Below are positions 14,108 through 23,232 of a stretch of 64,000 nt of DNA, piece after piece. A program made the translations under genes and the position numbers. Within the stretch, counting starts at the first letter, position 1. Every line of letters starts with the position of its first letter. Location of the stretch: NCBI RefSeq assembly GCF_900102185.1, contig NZ_LT629690.1:4216001-4280000 (forward strand). The letters are read 5' to 3'. A model generated the notes under the pieces. The model saw nothing but the letters and a program-made list of their open reading frames with translations, was not told the DNA's origin and searched no databases. This DNA comes from Terriglobus roseus (GTDB taxonomy: Bacteria > Acidobacteriota > Terriglobia > Terriglobales > Acidobacteriaceae).

Positions 14108-15190
14108 ATGCGACCTCTTGTTTCGCTGATTTTTCTTGCGTTTACGGCGCACGCGCAGTTTGTGCTGCAAAAGAGCCCTTCGCCTGCCAGTCTGCGGGGC
14201 GTAGCGAATATAGATGGCCGCGTCGCATGGGCCAGCGGTGCTTCCGGCACCGTTTTGCGGACGCTGGATGGCGGTGGAACATGGCAGCAGTGCACCGTTC
14301 CGGATGGAGCTGAGAAGCTCGATTTTCGGGCGGTTCAGGCCTTCGATGCGCAAACAGCGATTGTGATGAGCGTGGGATCGGGCGATGCCAGCCGTCTCTA
14401 TCGCACCACGGACGGTTGCCGCACGTGGAAGTTGGTCTTCACCAACCCGGACGCTCCGGGCGGGTTCTTTGATGCGCTGTATGTCCCGCAACATGGAGAG
14501 GGATGGCTGCTGGGTGATCCAGTAAAGGGCGGCTTCTACGTGGCGGTGTCGCGCGACGGAGGCTTGTCCTGGGCGAAAGTGCCGGTGCCCATACAGTCCG
14601 AGACGGAAAAGGGCGGTGCATTCGCAGCCAGCAATCAATCGCTAGCGATGGGTGTTGCAGGGCCTATCTTTGGCGGCGGTGGCGGGTTGCTGTATCGCGG
14701 CGAGCAGGATCGCTGCCCCGATCCCATTCAATACAACGACCCCAATGCCTGCGCGACGCATGTTCGGTTTCGCAAAATGACGACGGATGTGGGTGGTGTT
14801 GGTGCGTCGTCGGGCATCTTCGCCCTGGCTGCCAATGACAAGGCGATGGTGGCGGTGGGCGGCGATTACATGCATCCGGAGTTGGCGGCGCACACTGCTG
14901 CGTTCAGCGTGAATGGCGGCATGGGATGGCAACCTGCGGAGACCATGCCGCGCGGTTATCGCAGCACCGTGGCCTATGACTCTGCAACGAAGACGTGGAT
15001 CGCGACGGGACCGACGGGCACCGATGTCTCCACAGACGATGGCCGTAACTGGAAGCCATTGTTGCCGGATGTGAAGGCTGGTGATGTTGCCGACGCGGAT
15101 CGCAACTGGAATGCATTGTCATTGCCGTTCGTCGTGGGGCCGAAGGGACGTATCGGACGGCTGCGCGATGGCGTGCTTAACAAAAAGTAA
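14108..15190 (+). CDS. Exported BNR/Ycf48-like beta-propeller protein
   Basis: A 360-residue exported protein. The signal peptide MRPLVSLIFLAFTAHAQ is cleaved near AQF. The mature part carries repeated sialidase-type Asp-box/BNR-like elements (TDGCRTWK near 115, SRDGGLSWAK near 157, STDDGRNWKP near 318), the pattern of Ycf48/HCF136-like and plant photosystem-assembly-like propellers that are common in Acidobacteriota. Catalytic sialidase residues are not evident, so a binding or scaffold role is likelier than glycosidase activity. ATG 14108 was chosen over a much longer frame starting at 13946 because it begins a clean signal peptide. It precedes the PHP protein by 59 bp and may be cotranscribed with it. 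Confidence 0.8.
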   Translation: MRPLVSLIFLAFTAHAQFVLQKSPSPASLRGVANIDGRVAWASGASGTVLRTLDGGGTWQQCTVPDGAEKLDFRAVQAFDAQTAIVMSVGSGDASRLYRTTDGCRTWKLVFTNPDAPGGFFDALYVPQHGEGWLLGDPVKGGFYVAVSRDGGLSWAKVPVPIQSETEKGGAFAASNQSLAMGVAGPIFGGGGGLLYRGEQDRCPDPIQYNDPNACATHVRFRKMTTDVGGVGASSGIFALAANDKAMVAVGGDYMHPELAAHTAAFSVNGGMGWQPAETMPRGYRSTVAYDSATKTWIATGPTGTDVSTDDGRNWKPLLPDVKAGDVADADRNWNALSLPFVVGPKGRIGRLRDGVLNKK

Positions 15191-15249
15191 GTTCGCGATT
15201 CGCGCGGGCGTCATGCAGGCTCTGCTTCCCTCCTGATAGAAGGGATGGG

Positions 15250-16728
15250 ATGAAGGTTTCAGGATTGCAGAGGTTGCTGGCCGTGTGGCTGGCGTTGGTT
15301 GTGGGTGCGGCGTGTGCGCAGGAGCCGCAGTTGACGCTGCATGGCGAGGTGCGTCGCGCGCAGTTTATGTCGTACCAGGAAGTGCCGTTTGATGTGCCGG
15401 AGGGCGTGTCGCGGCTTACGGTGGAGTTCACGTACACCGGGCATGATCACGGCACGAATCTTGATATGGGTGTGATTGATCCGCAGCGTTTTCGCGGATG
15501 GAGTGGCGGCAACAAACACACGTTTACTGTGAGCGAATCGGATGCGACGCCTTCGTATCTGCCGGGGCCCGTTGTTGCGGGGCGTTGGCGGTTGTTGGTT
15601 GGCGTGCCTGCCATTCGTGAGGGTTCTGTTGCGCAGTACACAGTGAAGGTGTGGTGGCAGAAGGTTGGTACGGATGCTGCGTCTGGCTCCACGTTTTCGC
15701 AGAAGCCGATACGTGAAGGCGCTGCTTGGTATCGCGGCGATCTGCATATGCACACGGGACATAGCGATGGATCGTGTGCGAGCGAGAGTGGTGCGCGGAT
15801 TCCCTGCCCTGTGTTTCTGACTGCGCAGGCTGCAGTGGCGCGTGGGCTGGACTTCATTGCTATCACCGATCACAACACCACATCGCACTACGATGCGATG
15901 CGGGAATTGCAGCCGTACTTCGATAAGCTGCTGCTGATTCCGGGACGCGAAATCACCACGTTTTATGGACACGCGAACGTGTTTGGTACAACGCAGTTCA
16001 TTGATTTTCGGCTTGGCACGAAACCTGTTCCCACGATGAAGGTGCTATTGGATGAAGTGGATGCTGCGCATGGATTGCTTGCGTTGAATCATCCGGGTGT
16101 TCCTTCCGGCGAGCAGTGCATGGGGTGCGGATGGACTGCTCCAAACACAGACTTCGCGCGCATTCACGTGATGGAAGCAGTGAATGGAGCGGATGCGGAT
16201 GGGGAGAAGTCCGGTGTGCCGGTGTGGCAGCAGCAGCTAGATCGCGGTCTGCGCATCACGGCGATTGGTGGCAGTGACAATCACAACGCGTTGATCAAAC
16301 CGGGGCAGAACAATGCGATTGGTTCGCCTACGACGGTGGTTTATTCGACGTCGTTGTCTGAGAGTGCGATTCTTGCGGGGATTCGTGCAGGACATGTGTT
16401 CATTGATACTGATGGCACGAAGGGCCGGTCTTTGATCCTGTCTGCTGTTTCGGGCAATGAACATGCGTTGATGGGCGATGTGATGCATGTTGCCGCTGAC
16501 GTGACGGTGACATTCACTGTGGAAGCGAACGATGTCGCGGGAATGCATGGTGAGGTCATCACTGATGGAAAGCACAGCATGCTGGAAGGCAGTATCTTCG
16601 CGCCGGGCAAACAGGTAAGAACATTCACCTTTGCGAGTGATGGCAAGCCACATACTGTTCGCGTGGAGATTCGCGATGCTGCTGGAAAGCTGAAGCTGCT
16701 GGCGAATCCCGTATATCTGAATCGGTAG
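15250..16728 (+). CDS. Exported CehA/McbA-type PHP-domain metallohydrolase
   Basis: A 492-residue protein with a signal peptide (MKVSGLQRLLAVWLALVVGA, AQE). An N-terminal beta-sandwich-like region (about 25-150) precedes a PHP domain. Metal-binding motifs are visible in order: GDLHMHTGHSDG (about 164), ITDHNTTSHYD (about 205), the Glu in LIPGREITTFYGHANVFG (about 233), LLALNHPG, and IGGSDNH (about 340). PHP enzymes use two or three metal ions to hydrolyse phosphoesters; CehA and McbA are the carbaryl hydrolases of this group, so esterase or phosphoesterase activity is possible. A C-terminal beta domain follows. An AAGGGATGGG stretch just before the ATG serves as ribosome site. Confidence 0.87.
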   Translation: MKVSGLQRLLAVWLALVVGAACAQEPQLTLHGEVRRAQFMSYQEVPFDVPEGVSRLTVEFTYTGHDHGTNLDMGVIDPQRFRGWSGGNKHTFTVSESDATPSYLPGPVVAGRWRLLVGVPAIREGSVAQYTVKVWWQKVGTDAASGSTFSQKPIREGAAWYRGDLHMHTGHSDGSCASESGARIPCPVFLTAQAAVARGLDFIAITDHNTTSHYDAMRELQPYFDKLLLIPGREITTFYGHANVFGTTQFIDFRLGTKPVPTMKVLLDEVDAAHGLLALNHPGVPSGEQCMGCGWTAPNTDFARIHVMEAVNGADADGEKSGVPVWQQQLDRGLRITAIGGSDNHNALIKPGQNNAIGSPTTVVYSTSLSESAILAGIRAGHVFIDTDGTKGRSLILSAVSGNEHALMGDVMHVAADVTVTFTVEANDVAGMHGEVITDGKHSMLEGSIFAPGKQVRTFTFASDGKPHTVRVEIRDAAGKLKLLANPVYLNR

Positions 16729-16733
16729 GACAC

Positions 16734-17246
16734 TCAGTGTGTTGCGGGTGGCGTATGCATCAGGGTGGGATGGCGTCGCATGAGTAGCACCAGCGCGCGT
16801 CGCAGATAGATCGCGAGCAGCGGTGTGAGGATAACGGCGATTGCGCCCCAAACAATCAGCGCATGCCACTCCCATTGCCAGATGTTGCGCACCATCAGGA
16901 TGGGGTGGTGGCTTAGGTGGTGAAGCTGTTGCCGCGTGAAGGGCAGGCGGCGTGTGCGGAAGAGGTGCACGCCCGCCTGAATGAATGGCAGGAACAACAG
17001 AACATGTAGCGGCGCAACGATGTGCGAACCAATCTGCGAAGCAGTCTGGCTAAGCCGAAACAGCCACGCGATGAGAATCAGCAGCACCGTGGTCACGCCA
17101 ACGGTGGGATTGATGCCGATCATCATTCCCAGAGCGAGGCTCCATGCAAGGCGGCGCGGTGTGACACCTCCGCGAAGTAGTCGCAGCAATGGCCGCAGCA
17201 CCTTGCAGCGCAGAAACTCACGTACGGATTGTGGCACGCCGAACAT
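16734..17246 (-). CDS. DUF2062 membrane protein
   Basis: A 170-residue protein with the DUF2062 signature: RGGVTPRRLAWSLALGMMIG, then INPTVGVTT and a hydrophobic run LLILIAWLFRLS. Three hydrophobic stretches (about residues 35-65, 75-95, 125-150) suggest an inner-membrane location. Members are often found near glycosyltransferases or lipid genes, but their biochemical role is unknown. It converges on the PHP gene with only 5 bp between the two stop codons. Confidence 0.8.
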   Translation of the reverse strand: MFGVPQSVREFLRCKVLRPLLRLLRGGVTPRRLAWSLALGMMIGINPTVGVTTVLLILIAWLFRLSQTASQIGSHIVAPLHVLLFLPFIQAGVHLFRTRRLPFTRQQLHHLSHHPILMVRNIWQWEWHALIVWGAIAVILTPLLAIYLRRALVLLMRRHPTLMHTPPATH

Positions 17247-17312
17247 ACAGAAGAGTTCGACGCTTGGCGGCGCTTGTAGGTTGATTCTTCTTAAGAAAAC
17301 TCGGCGGACCCG

Positions 17313-19280
17313 CTAGATTGCATCCGGATTCAGGTCCGGTATGCCACATGCACGCAGAAATTGATATGTTCCATCATAAAAAACTGGAAGTCTCGTGTCG
17401 TCCGCGGCATTGCCCCAGGGTACAAAAATCACCATACCTTGTCGCGCGCGTGTGAGGATGACTCGATAGGCGTTCTTGAGATAGAGCTTCCGGTTGGCAT
17501 CTTTCACGCTTTGCCATTTGGTTCCTTTAAATGAGCGTGTGTTCCAGTGGGCATTGGAGTAGTAGAAATCCCCATCCCAGCCAACCGCTGCCCAATCAAG
17601 TTCGAGACCCTGCACATCGAATTCGCTTGCCACTTCTTCTAGATGGCTTGAAGAGCGCACGTCTTCACTTGAGTTTAGAAACCAGCAAGCAGGGTCAACC
17701 TTAGCCTTGATATATATGCCTTCTGGACGGAGTCGTTGGGCGCCAGAAGACGCGACGATTCCGTAACGCTCTGTGCCACGCGCTCTTGCTTTGAGCCACT
17801 TGCGTGCGTCGGCAAGATTACGTGTGAGATAGATTGGATAGTTTGTTTGGATGCTCTGGTAAGCAGACTTAGCTGCGTCGAGGTCTCCATCGAGAACGTG
17901 TGCCACGAAGTCTGAGAGCTTTTCGGCTCGAAATGAGCGCATGGATACTGCGAGATGGAGGCGTCTATCAGAGTGCGTACGAGGTGAAGCGAGGAAAGAC
18001 TCGACTGTCTTCTGCAAGCCATACTCTGGCAGCGCGATTTGGGGTGAAACGAAACATTGCCAATCGGGAAAGTGATTGCTGAGTGCTTCAATCCATTCCG
18101 ACATACCCGCTTCGCCTGTGTTGATCTCTTGTCCACCACCGATGAGGCACACAATCACGCACCAGTCCTTGTGGCGATTCATGACGCCGATCAAGAATTC
18201 TGGTTCCGAGTGCTGGAAGTTCGCTCGACCACGCTTCTGTTCCATGAACTTGGCTAGTTGATCGCGGGTCCAGGCACGTTGCGATTCATCAAAGACCACG
18301 ACTTTTTCGCTGGTCGGATCCTGACTCTTCAATGCTTCATCGCGGAAGTGCCGAATATTCTGAATGAACTGTTCGACTTCGCGCGCATTCTTCTCACCCT
18401 TACGTTTCGCCTTATCGCGGTTGAGCGCGGTGCGAAGGACATTGACGAGAGGGTCATTGCCTGACAGAAAAACAGCATGCTCGTCATGGTATTCGAGGGA
18501 GCGTTGCGTAGCGATATTAAGGCCGGCGAGCGTCTTTCCGGAACCAGGAACTCCCGTAACAAAACAGATTGCCTTGAAGTTTTGCTGTCGTGCACGGCTA
18601 ACGATTTCGTCGACACCGGCGGCTGTCTCTTGTAGGTTTAGAGCTCCTGCGTCGCTGCGTGAAATGTCTTCGACACTGTGACCTTGATAGAGAACCCGAG
18701 CCGCTTCAATGATGGTGGGTGTGGGGCGATATCCAGTTGATTCCCATCGTTCAATTTGGATCGGCGTGTAGTTTGACTTCGTTGTGATTTCCTCTAGTAG
18801 CTCGCCGAGTCCATTTGCATTGACCTTTAGAGGGCATGCGACCTGGTCAGCACTGAAGATGGGTTCGCTGTTCCCGGCTGCTAGTGCTGCGGTGGCAACG
18901 AGTACGGGAATTATTGGTACGTTATGGCTGCCTTCATGGAAGTTCTTTAGGTCGAGCGCGTAGTCCTCAGCCTGATCAAGAGCGTACTTGTCGTAGGTTT
19001 TTGCACCCACTTTAAATTCGATAACAAAGGCGATCCCCTCTGTGAGTAGCAGTGCATCAACTCGCTTTCCCATCCGCGGTATGAAAAATTCGAGGTAGAT
19101 TTTGCTAGCGTGCCTGTCGACTAACGATTGCCTCAAAATTTCAATTTGTCGTAACCAGGCTTCGCGCTGGGACTCTTCGAGGGTATGGTGATGCTCCATT
19201 GTCAATACTGCTAGGATGTCGTTCTCATTCTGGGTAAGAAACTCCGCCACCAGGGCGGAGTAATACGCTTTGACTCCCAC
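17313..19280 (-). CDS. PD-(D/E)XK nuclease-like plus DUF2075/Schlafen-like helicase
   Basis: A 655-residue two-part protein. Residues 1-230: VKAYYSALVAEFL opening, then RVDALLLTEGIAFVIEFKVG, whose Asp and E-F-K spacing suits a PD-(D/E)XK nuclease core. Residues 240-655: Walker A FVTGVPGSGKTLAGL, Walker B VVVFDESQRAW, a VQGLELDWAAVGWDGD segment and motif VI AYRVILTRARQGMVIFVP, all hallmarks of DUF2075, a superfamily-1-like ATPase grouped with Schlafen proteins. Start GTG 19280 (GGAG 6 bases upstream) is preferred over a longer frame to 19364, which would run through the thrS terminator. It is a single gene between DUF2062 and thrS; its base composition looks more AT-rich than its neighbours. 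A role in defence or nucleic-acid repair is an inference. Confidence 0.85.
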   Translation of the reverse strand: MGVKAYYSALVAEFLTQNENDILAVLTMEHHHTLEESQREAWLRQIEILRQSLVDRHASKIYLEFFIPRMGKRVDALLLTEGIAFVIEFKVGAKTYDKYALDQAEDYALDLKNFHEGSHNVPIIPVLVATAALAAGNSEPIFSADQVACPLKVNANGLGELLEEITTKSNYTPIQIERWESTGYRPTPTIIEAARVLYQGHSVEDISRSDAGALNLQETAAGVDEIVSRARQQNFKAICFVTGVPGSGKTLAGLNIATQRSLEYHDEHAVFLSGNDPLVNVLRTALNRDKAKRKGEKNAREVEQFIQNIRHFRDEALKSQDPTSEKVVVFDESQRAWTRDQLAKFMEQKRGRANFQHSEPEFLIGVMNRHKDWCVIVCLIGGGQEINTGEAGMSEWIEALSNHFPDWQCFVSPQIALPEYGLQKTVESFLASPRTHSDRRLHLAVSMRSFRAEKLSDFVAHVLDGDLDAAKSAYQSIQTNYPIYLTRNLADARKWLKARARGTERYGIVASSGAQRLRPEGIYIKAKVDPACWFLNSSEDVRSSSHLEEVASEFDVQGLELDWAAVGWDGDFYYSNAHWNTRSFKGTKWQSVKDANRKLYLKNAYRVILTRARQGMVIFVPWGNAADDTRLPVFYDGTYQFLRACGIPDLNPDAI

Positions 19281-19324
19281 GTCGTCTCCAAATGGCTGTA
19301 TGGCTAAGCTTAGCGCCAACAATG

Positions 19325-19354
19325 AAAGAAGCCTCTCTGCAGAGAGGCTTCTTT
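19325..19354. terminator. Palindromic terminator of thrS
   Basis: AAAGAAGCCTCTCTG and CAGAGAGGCTTCTTT form a 30-bp perfect palindrome with T-rich flanks on both strands. It lies just past the thrS stop (19373, minus) and upstream of the nuclease-helicase start chosen here. Confidence 0.85.
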
Positions 19355-19372
19355 TCGTAATCAATCTTCAAC

Positions 19373-21421
19373 CTACAAGGTAGGGGATCGATGAGTGAGT
19401 AGGTCCTTTGCGCGTGCGATGAAGTCGGCTAGTGGGGTGCTGCCTTCGTCGCCTTTGCCCCTGGTGCGGACGCTTACGGCTTCGTTTGCGGCCTCCTTGT
19501 CGCCCATGATGAGGACGAACGGGATCTTCTCGTTGGCGAAGTCGCGGATCTTGGCCTTCATCATTTCGTTGCGCTCGTCGAGGTCTACGCGGAGGCCGAT
19601 CTTTTCGAGTTCGGCTTTCACCTTGCGGGCGTAGTCGATGTGCTTTTCGCTGATGGGGACGAGGCCTACCTGCACCGGCGCGAGCCATAGCGGGAACGCT
19701 CCGGCGTAGTGTTCGATGAGGACGCCGAAGAAACGTTCGACGGAGCCGAAGAGTGCGCGGTGAACCATTACGGGCTGGTGCTTTTCACCGTCTTCGCCGG
19801 TGTATTCGAGTTCGAAGCGACGTGGCAGGTTGAAGTCGAACTGCACGGTAGAGAGCTGCCAGAGGCGGCCAAGGACGTCGACGAGTTTGACGTCGATCTT
19901 GGGGCCGTAGAAGGCTGCTTCACCGGGGAACTCCTGGAACTTGAGGCCACGCTTTGTGAGCACGTCACGCAGTGCGCCTTCGGAGTAGGCCCAGTCTTCA
20001 GCGGTACCGAAGAATTCGCCTTCCTTCTTCGGGTCGCGCGTGGAGAGTTCGACGCGGTACTCGGCAAAGCCGAAGTTCTGCAGTACAGCTTCTGCGAAGT
20101 CGAGGCAGGCTTCTACTTCGCCGCTGATCTGGTCGGGCGTGCAGAAGATGTGCGCGTCGTCCTGCGTAAAGCCACGCACGCGCAGCAAGCCGTGCATGGT
20201 GCCGCTGCGTTCGTAGCGATACACGTTGCCAAACTCGGCGTAACGCTGCGGAAGATCGCGGTAGCTCTTGGGCGAGTTTTTGTAGATGAGGATGTGGCCC
20301 GGGCAGTTCATGGGCTTGGCGCGATACTCCGCGTCGTCCAGCTCCATGGCGGGGAACATGTCCTTGCTGTACACACCGTCGTGGCCGCTGACCTTCCACA
20401 GATCGCGCTTCATGATGTGTGGCGTATAGACGAGCGAGTAGCCGCGACGCAGGCACTCGTCGCGCATCCAGTTCTCCATCTCCTTACGGATGAGCGCGCC
20501 CTTGGGGTGCCAGAAGATCAGGCCGGGGCCTGCGATCTCTTGAATGGAGAACAGGTCAAGTTGCTTGCCGAGGACGCGGTGGTCACGCGCCTTGATCTCT
20601 TCCAAGTGTTTGAAGTGCGCGTCGAGCTCCTTCTGCGTGTAGAAGGCGGTGCCGTAGATGCGCTGCAGTTGCGGGTTCTTTTCATCGCCCAGCCAGTACG
20701 CACCAGCAATGCTCATGACCTTGAATGCCTTCACGCGGCCTGTGGAGGGCACGTGCGGTCCGCGGCAGAAGTCGAGGAACTCGCCGTTGCGATAGAAGCT
20801 GACGCCTTCACCGCTCTTGGTGAACTTCTCAATGAAGTGGACCTTCATGAAGTCGCCCTGTTGTAGATAACCAACGAGAGCTTCGTCGCGCGCGATGTAT
20901 TCGTGGCGGAAGGGTTCGTTGCGCGCGACCACTTCGGCCATCTTTGCTTCGATGGCGGCGAGGTCTTCGGGTGTGAAGGGCTGTTCACGCAGGATGTCGT
21001 AGAAGAAGCCGCTGTCGGTGGCAGGGCCGTGGCCAAGCTTTACTTCCGGATACAGCTCGGTGATGGCCGTGGCCATGACGTGTGCGGCGGAATGGCGCAC
21101 GACGCGCAGGGATTCGGGATCGTTCTCCTTGAGCAGCCACAGTGCGACGTCCTCGTTCAAAGGCTCAGCGAGATCAACGATGCGCTCTGCTGTGGCGACG
21201 TCACTGTACATGCTCTCTTCGGTCTGCGCGCCGTTGTGGCCTGCGTCGGACTGTTCTTCGGCGCCGTCGGTGGTTTTGCCGGTAGTGGTGCGAATCTTCG
21301 CAACAACAACTGCGTCGGCAAGGCGCGGAGAGATGCTATGGGCAATGGCGTAGGGCGTGGTGCCGCGCGGAACTTCGCGCACGCTGCCATCGGGAAGGGT
21401 GACTTTGATCTGGTCGCTCAC
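19373..21421 (-). CDS. thrS: Threonine--tRNA ligase
   Basis: About 682 residues. It charges tRNA-Thr with threonine in the cytoplasm and edits mischarged Ser. Domains in order: TGS (SDQIKVTLPDGSVREVPRGT), SAD editing domain with HSAAHVMATA and a distal CRGPHVPSTG, class II catalytic core with motif 2 (YRYERSGTMHGLLRVRGF), the zinc ligands MNCPGH and VMVHRALFGSVERF, and the C-terminal anticodon-binding domain. Start GTG 21421 gives a normal N-terminus; a longer frame to 21481 adds 20 unconserved residues. A segment of roughly 35-40 residues (about 46-85, rich in Thr, Gly, Glu and Ala) interrupts the TGS domain. Terminated by the palindrome at 19325; divergent from the methyltransferase gene. 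Confidence 0.97.
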   Translation of the reverse strand: MSDQIKVTLPDGSVREVPRGTTPYAIAHSISPRLADAVVVAKIRTTTGKTTDGAEEQSDAGHNGAQTEESMYSDVATAERIVDLAEPLNEDVALWLLKENDPESLRVVRHSAAHVMATAITELYPEVKLGHGPATDSGFFYDILREQPFTPEDLAAIEAKMAEVVARNEPFRHEYIARDEALVGYLQQGDFMKVHFIEKFTKSGEGVSFYRNGEFLDFCRGPHVPSTGRVKAFKVMSIAGAYWLGDEKNPQLQRIYGTAFYTQKELDAHFKHLEEIKARDHRVLGKQLDLFSIQEIAGPGLIFWHPKGALIRKEMENWMRDECLRRGYSLVYTPHIMKRDLWKVSGHDGVYSKDMFPAMELDDAEYRAKPMNCPGHILIYKNSPKSYRDLPQRYAEFGNVYRYERSGTMHGLLRVRGFTQDDAHIFCTPDQISGEVEACLDFAEAVLQNFGFAEYRVELSTRDPKKEGEFFGTAEDWAYSEGALRDVLTKRGLKFQEFPGEAAFYGPKIDVKLVDVLGRLWQLSTVQFDFNLPRRFELEYTGEDGEKHQPVMVHRALFGSVERFFGVLIEHYAGAFPLWLAPVQVGLVPISEKHIDYARKVKAELEKIGLRVDLDERNEMMKAKIRDFANEKIPFVLIMGDKEAANEAVSVRTRGKGDEGSTPLADFIARAKDLLTHRSPTL

Positions 21422-21483
21422 AATAAACAGGATACTGCGAACGGTTCCGGCCGCGGCTGCACGAACGCTATACTTCGGCACGA

Positions 21484-22086
21484 ATGGACCACTCCAACGG
21501 ATACGAGGCGATCTCAGCCGAATGGCTCAGAGGTCGTGGCAGCGACGCCGGCCGCGCCCGGGCAATCGGCGTGGACGAGGTGCGACGTTGGGCGCGGACG
21601 CTTCCCGCGGGCAGCAGCGTGATCGATATTGGGTGTGGCCCCGGCTTTCCTCTGACTGCCGTATTGGTCGAAGAAGGACTCCGGGTTTATGGTCTGGACG
21701 CCGCTCCGTCGTTCGTTGCGGCATTTCAACGGAACCTGCCTGGAGTTCCGATCACATGTGCGTCCGTGCTGGAGTCGGATTGTTTTGGCCGCAAGTTCGA
21801 TGCGGTGCTTGCTGTCGGCTTGATTTTCCTGATGACCGTCGACGAACAGGCACGTCTGCTGCGGAAGTTCGCCGAGATTCTGAACCCGGACGGACACCTG
21901 TTGTTCACCGCGCCTTTGCCCGCATGCACGTGGATCGATCAGATGACTGGGCTCTCATCGGTTTCATTGGGTGGGGAAGAATATCGAAGGCAACTCGCAT
22001 TAGCCGGGCTCTCTGTGGTGGCGGAGTTTGAGGATGTGGGAGAAAACCACTATTACGAGGTGCGGAAGACGGCGACTGCTCTGTAA
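21484..22086 (+). CDS. Class I SAM-dependent methyltransferase
   Basis: A 200-residue protein with a Rossmann-like AdoMet fold. Motif I is SSVIDIGCGPGFPLTAVLVE (about residues 44-63), motif II-like acidic end VYGLDAAPSFV follows, and the post-I region has FDAVLAVGLIFLMTVDEQ. It starts MDHSNGYEAISAEWL. The substrate is not clear from sequence; small-molecule methylation is most likely. It is divergent to thrS with only about 60 bp between the starts, and is followed by the exported cupin gene. Confidence 0.88.
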   Translation: MDHSNGYEAISAEWLRGRGSDAGRARAIGVDEVRRWARTLPAGSSVIDIGCGPGFPLTAVLVEEGLRVYGLDAAPSFVAAFQRNLPGVPITCASVLESDCFGRKFDAVLAVGLIFLMTVDEQARLLRKFAEILNPDGHLLFTAPLPACTWIDQMTGLSSVSLGGEEYRRQLALAGLSVVAEFEDVGENHYYEVRKTATAL

Positions 22087-22137
22087 CGCCGCGTTCAAAC
22101 TTCCTTGCGCCCTGCATAACGGCGTATGCTTTCGCGC

Positions 22138-22635
22138 ATGAATTCCACACGCCGCGATCTGTGCCTGAGTTTGCCCGCCCTTGCTTTCTTTGCCGAACTG
22201 TCTGGTGTTGCACAGCAGGCAGCGCCTGCCGCTGCGACTGAATCCAAGCCCGATCCTGCGAAGATTGCTGCCGGAACAAAGATTTTTTCAGACAACCATA
22301 TCTTCAACGCTCGCGAACTTCCCATTCACAGTGGGAAGACCGGATCATCGCAGGCGGTTTGCCAGGGTGTGCTGCCTACAGGCGAAGGCGTGGAGATGCA
22401 CAACACGGTATTGCTGCCGGGCATGGCGCCACATCCGCCGCATCAGCACATGCATTCTGAGTGGTTGTTCCTGCGCGAAGGCAAAGTGGAGTGGCTGATT
22501 GATGGCAAGTGGGAACCGGCAGAAGCAGGCGACATTCTGTACGCGAGCAGCATGAAACTGCACGGTCTGAAGAATGTTGGCACGGTTCCAGCGAAGTATT
22601 TCGTAATGGCGGTCGGGCCGAATCTAAAAGGTTGA
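22138..22635 (+). CDS. Exported cupin-domain protein
   Basis: A 165-residue protein. The N-terminus MNSTRRDLCLSLPALAFFAE has a twin-Arg pair before a hydrophobic stretch, suggesting Tat export, which suits a cofactor-loaded fold. The cupin motif 1 is PHPPHQHMHSEWLFLREGKV (two or three His and a Glu as metal ligands, about residues 98-117). Motif 2 is AGDILYASSMKLHGLKNVG with the closing His. Members bind Fe, Mn, Ni or Zn and include dioxygenases, isomerases and simple binding proteins; none can be chosen here. ATG 22138 starts the signal; an upstream ATG at 22126 is less likely. Confidence 0.8.
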   Translation: MNSTRRDLCLSLPALAFFAELSGVAQQAAPAAATESKPDPAKIAAGTKIFSDNHIFNARELPIHSGKTGSSQAVCQGVLPTGEGVEMHNTVLLPGMAPHPPHQHMHSEWLFLREGKVEWLIDGKWEPAEAGDILYASSMKLHGLKNVGTVPAKYFVMAVGPNLKG

Positions 22636-22891
22636 TTCCTCGCAACGACGACTAGAATTTTTCGTCGGAGGGCTACTCGGATCGCCGGGTGGCGCGATCT
22701 GGCGCGCGCGATGTCGCAGTTTTGGACATGTTGATCCGCGAACGTGGCAGGAGACTGCTCGAAGGTTGTAGAGACCCCGTTCCGTATGGGGCATGTGCAT
22801 GTGCTGTTCCGAGGCCTAGCCTGAATTTCAGGCAGCCACTCGTGGCACTTCTCCCAGGCTGTCTCTGAATTTGTTTCGGAGCACTACGACC

Positions 22892-23107
22892 ATGCCGATT
22901 GCATGTCGCCCGTCAAACCTCAGCAGCGATGTACGCTGCACGGTTTGCGGTCAAGGATTTCTCCTCTACGGAGACCGCCTTATCTCGCAAGAGCGAGTGG
23001 CGGTTCGTGAGTCAGTTCAACGGATGCTGCGCCGTCAGCACGAGGACTCGCAATACACCGCTGAAGGGTTTGATTTTGACTGGGTTGCAGAACCCCGGAC
23101 GCACTGA
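22892..23107 (+). CDS. Small CxxC protein, tandem copy 1
   Basis: A 71-residue protein starting MPIACRPSNLSSDVRCTVCG. It has one CxxC knuckle in CTVCGQGFLL, a following Arg-rich helix (VAVRESVQRMLRRQHED) and an acidic aromatic end (EGFDFDWVAEP). It aligns along its length with the next gene (23233): CxVCGxGFLL, then S-x4/5-R, then R-x3-L-x2-QH, then FD...W..EP. A single CxxC could bind zinc in a dimer. No known domain was recognised. Reality is supported by the duplication and the conserved pattern, since most spurious frames would not be conserved between copies. Confidence 0.65.
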   Translation: MPIACRPSNLSSDVRCTVCGQGFLLYGDRLISQERVAVRESVQRMLRRQHEDSQYTAEGFDFDWVAEPRTH

Positions 23108-23232
23108 GTGGCAACAGACGATGTTCGTCGGCCGGAGTGATACCCGCGTTGTTTCATGGGGTCACATCTACGGCCGTCCACGTAACAGGTCCACCGCGAA
23201 ATGAGTGGACCGAAACAGAAAAGAGTCATGAA

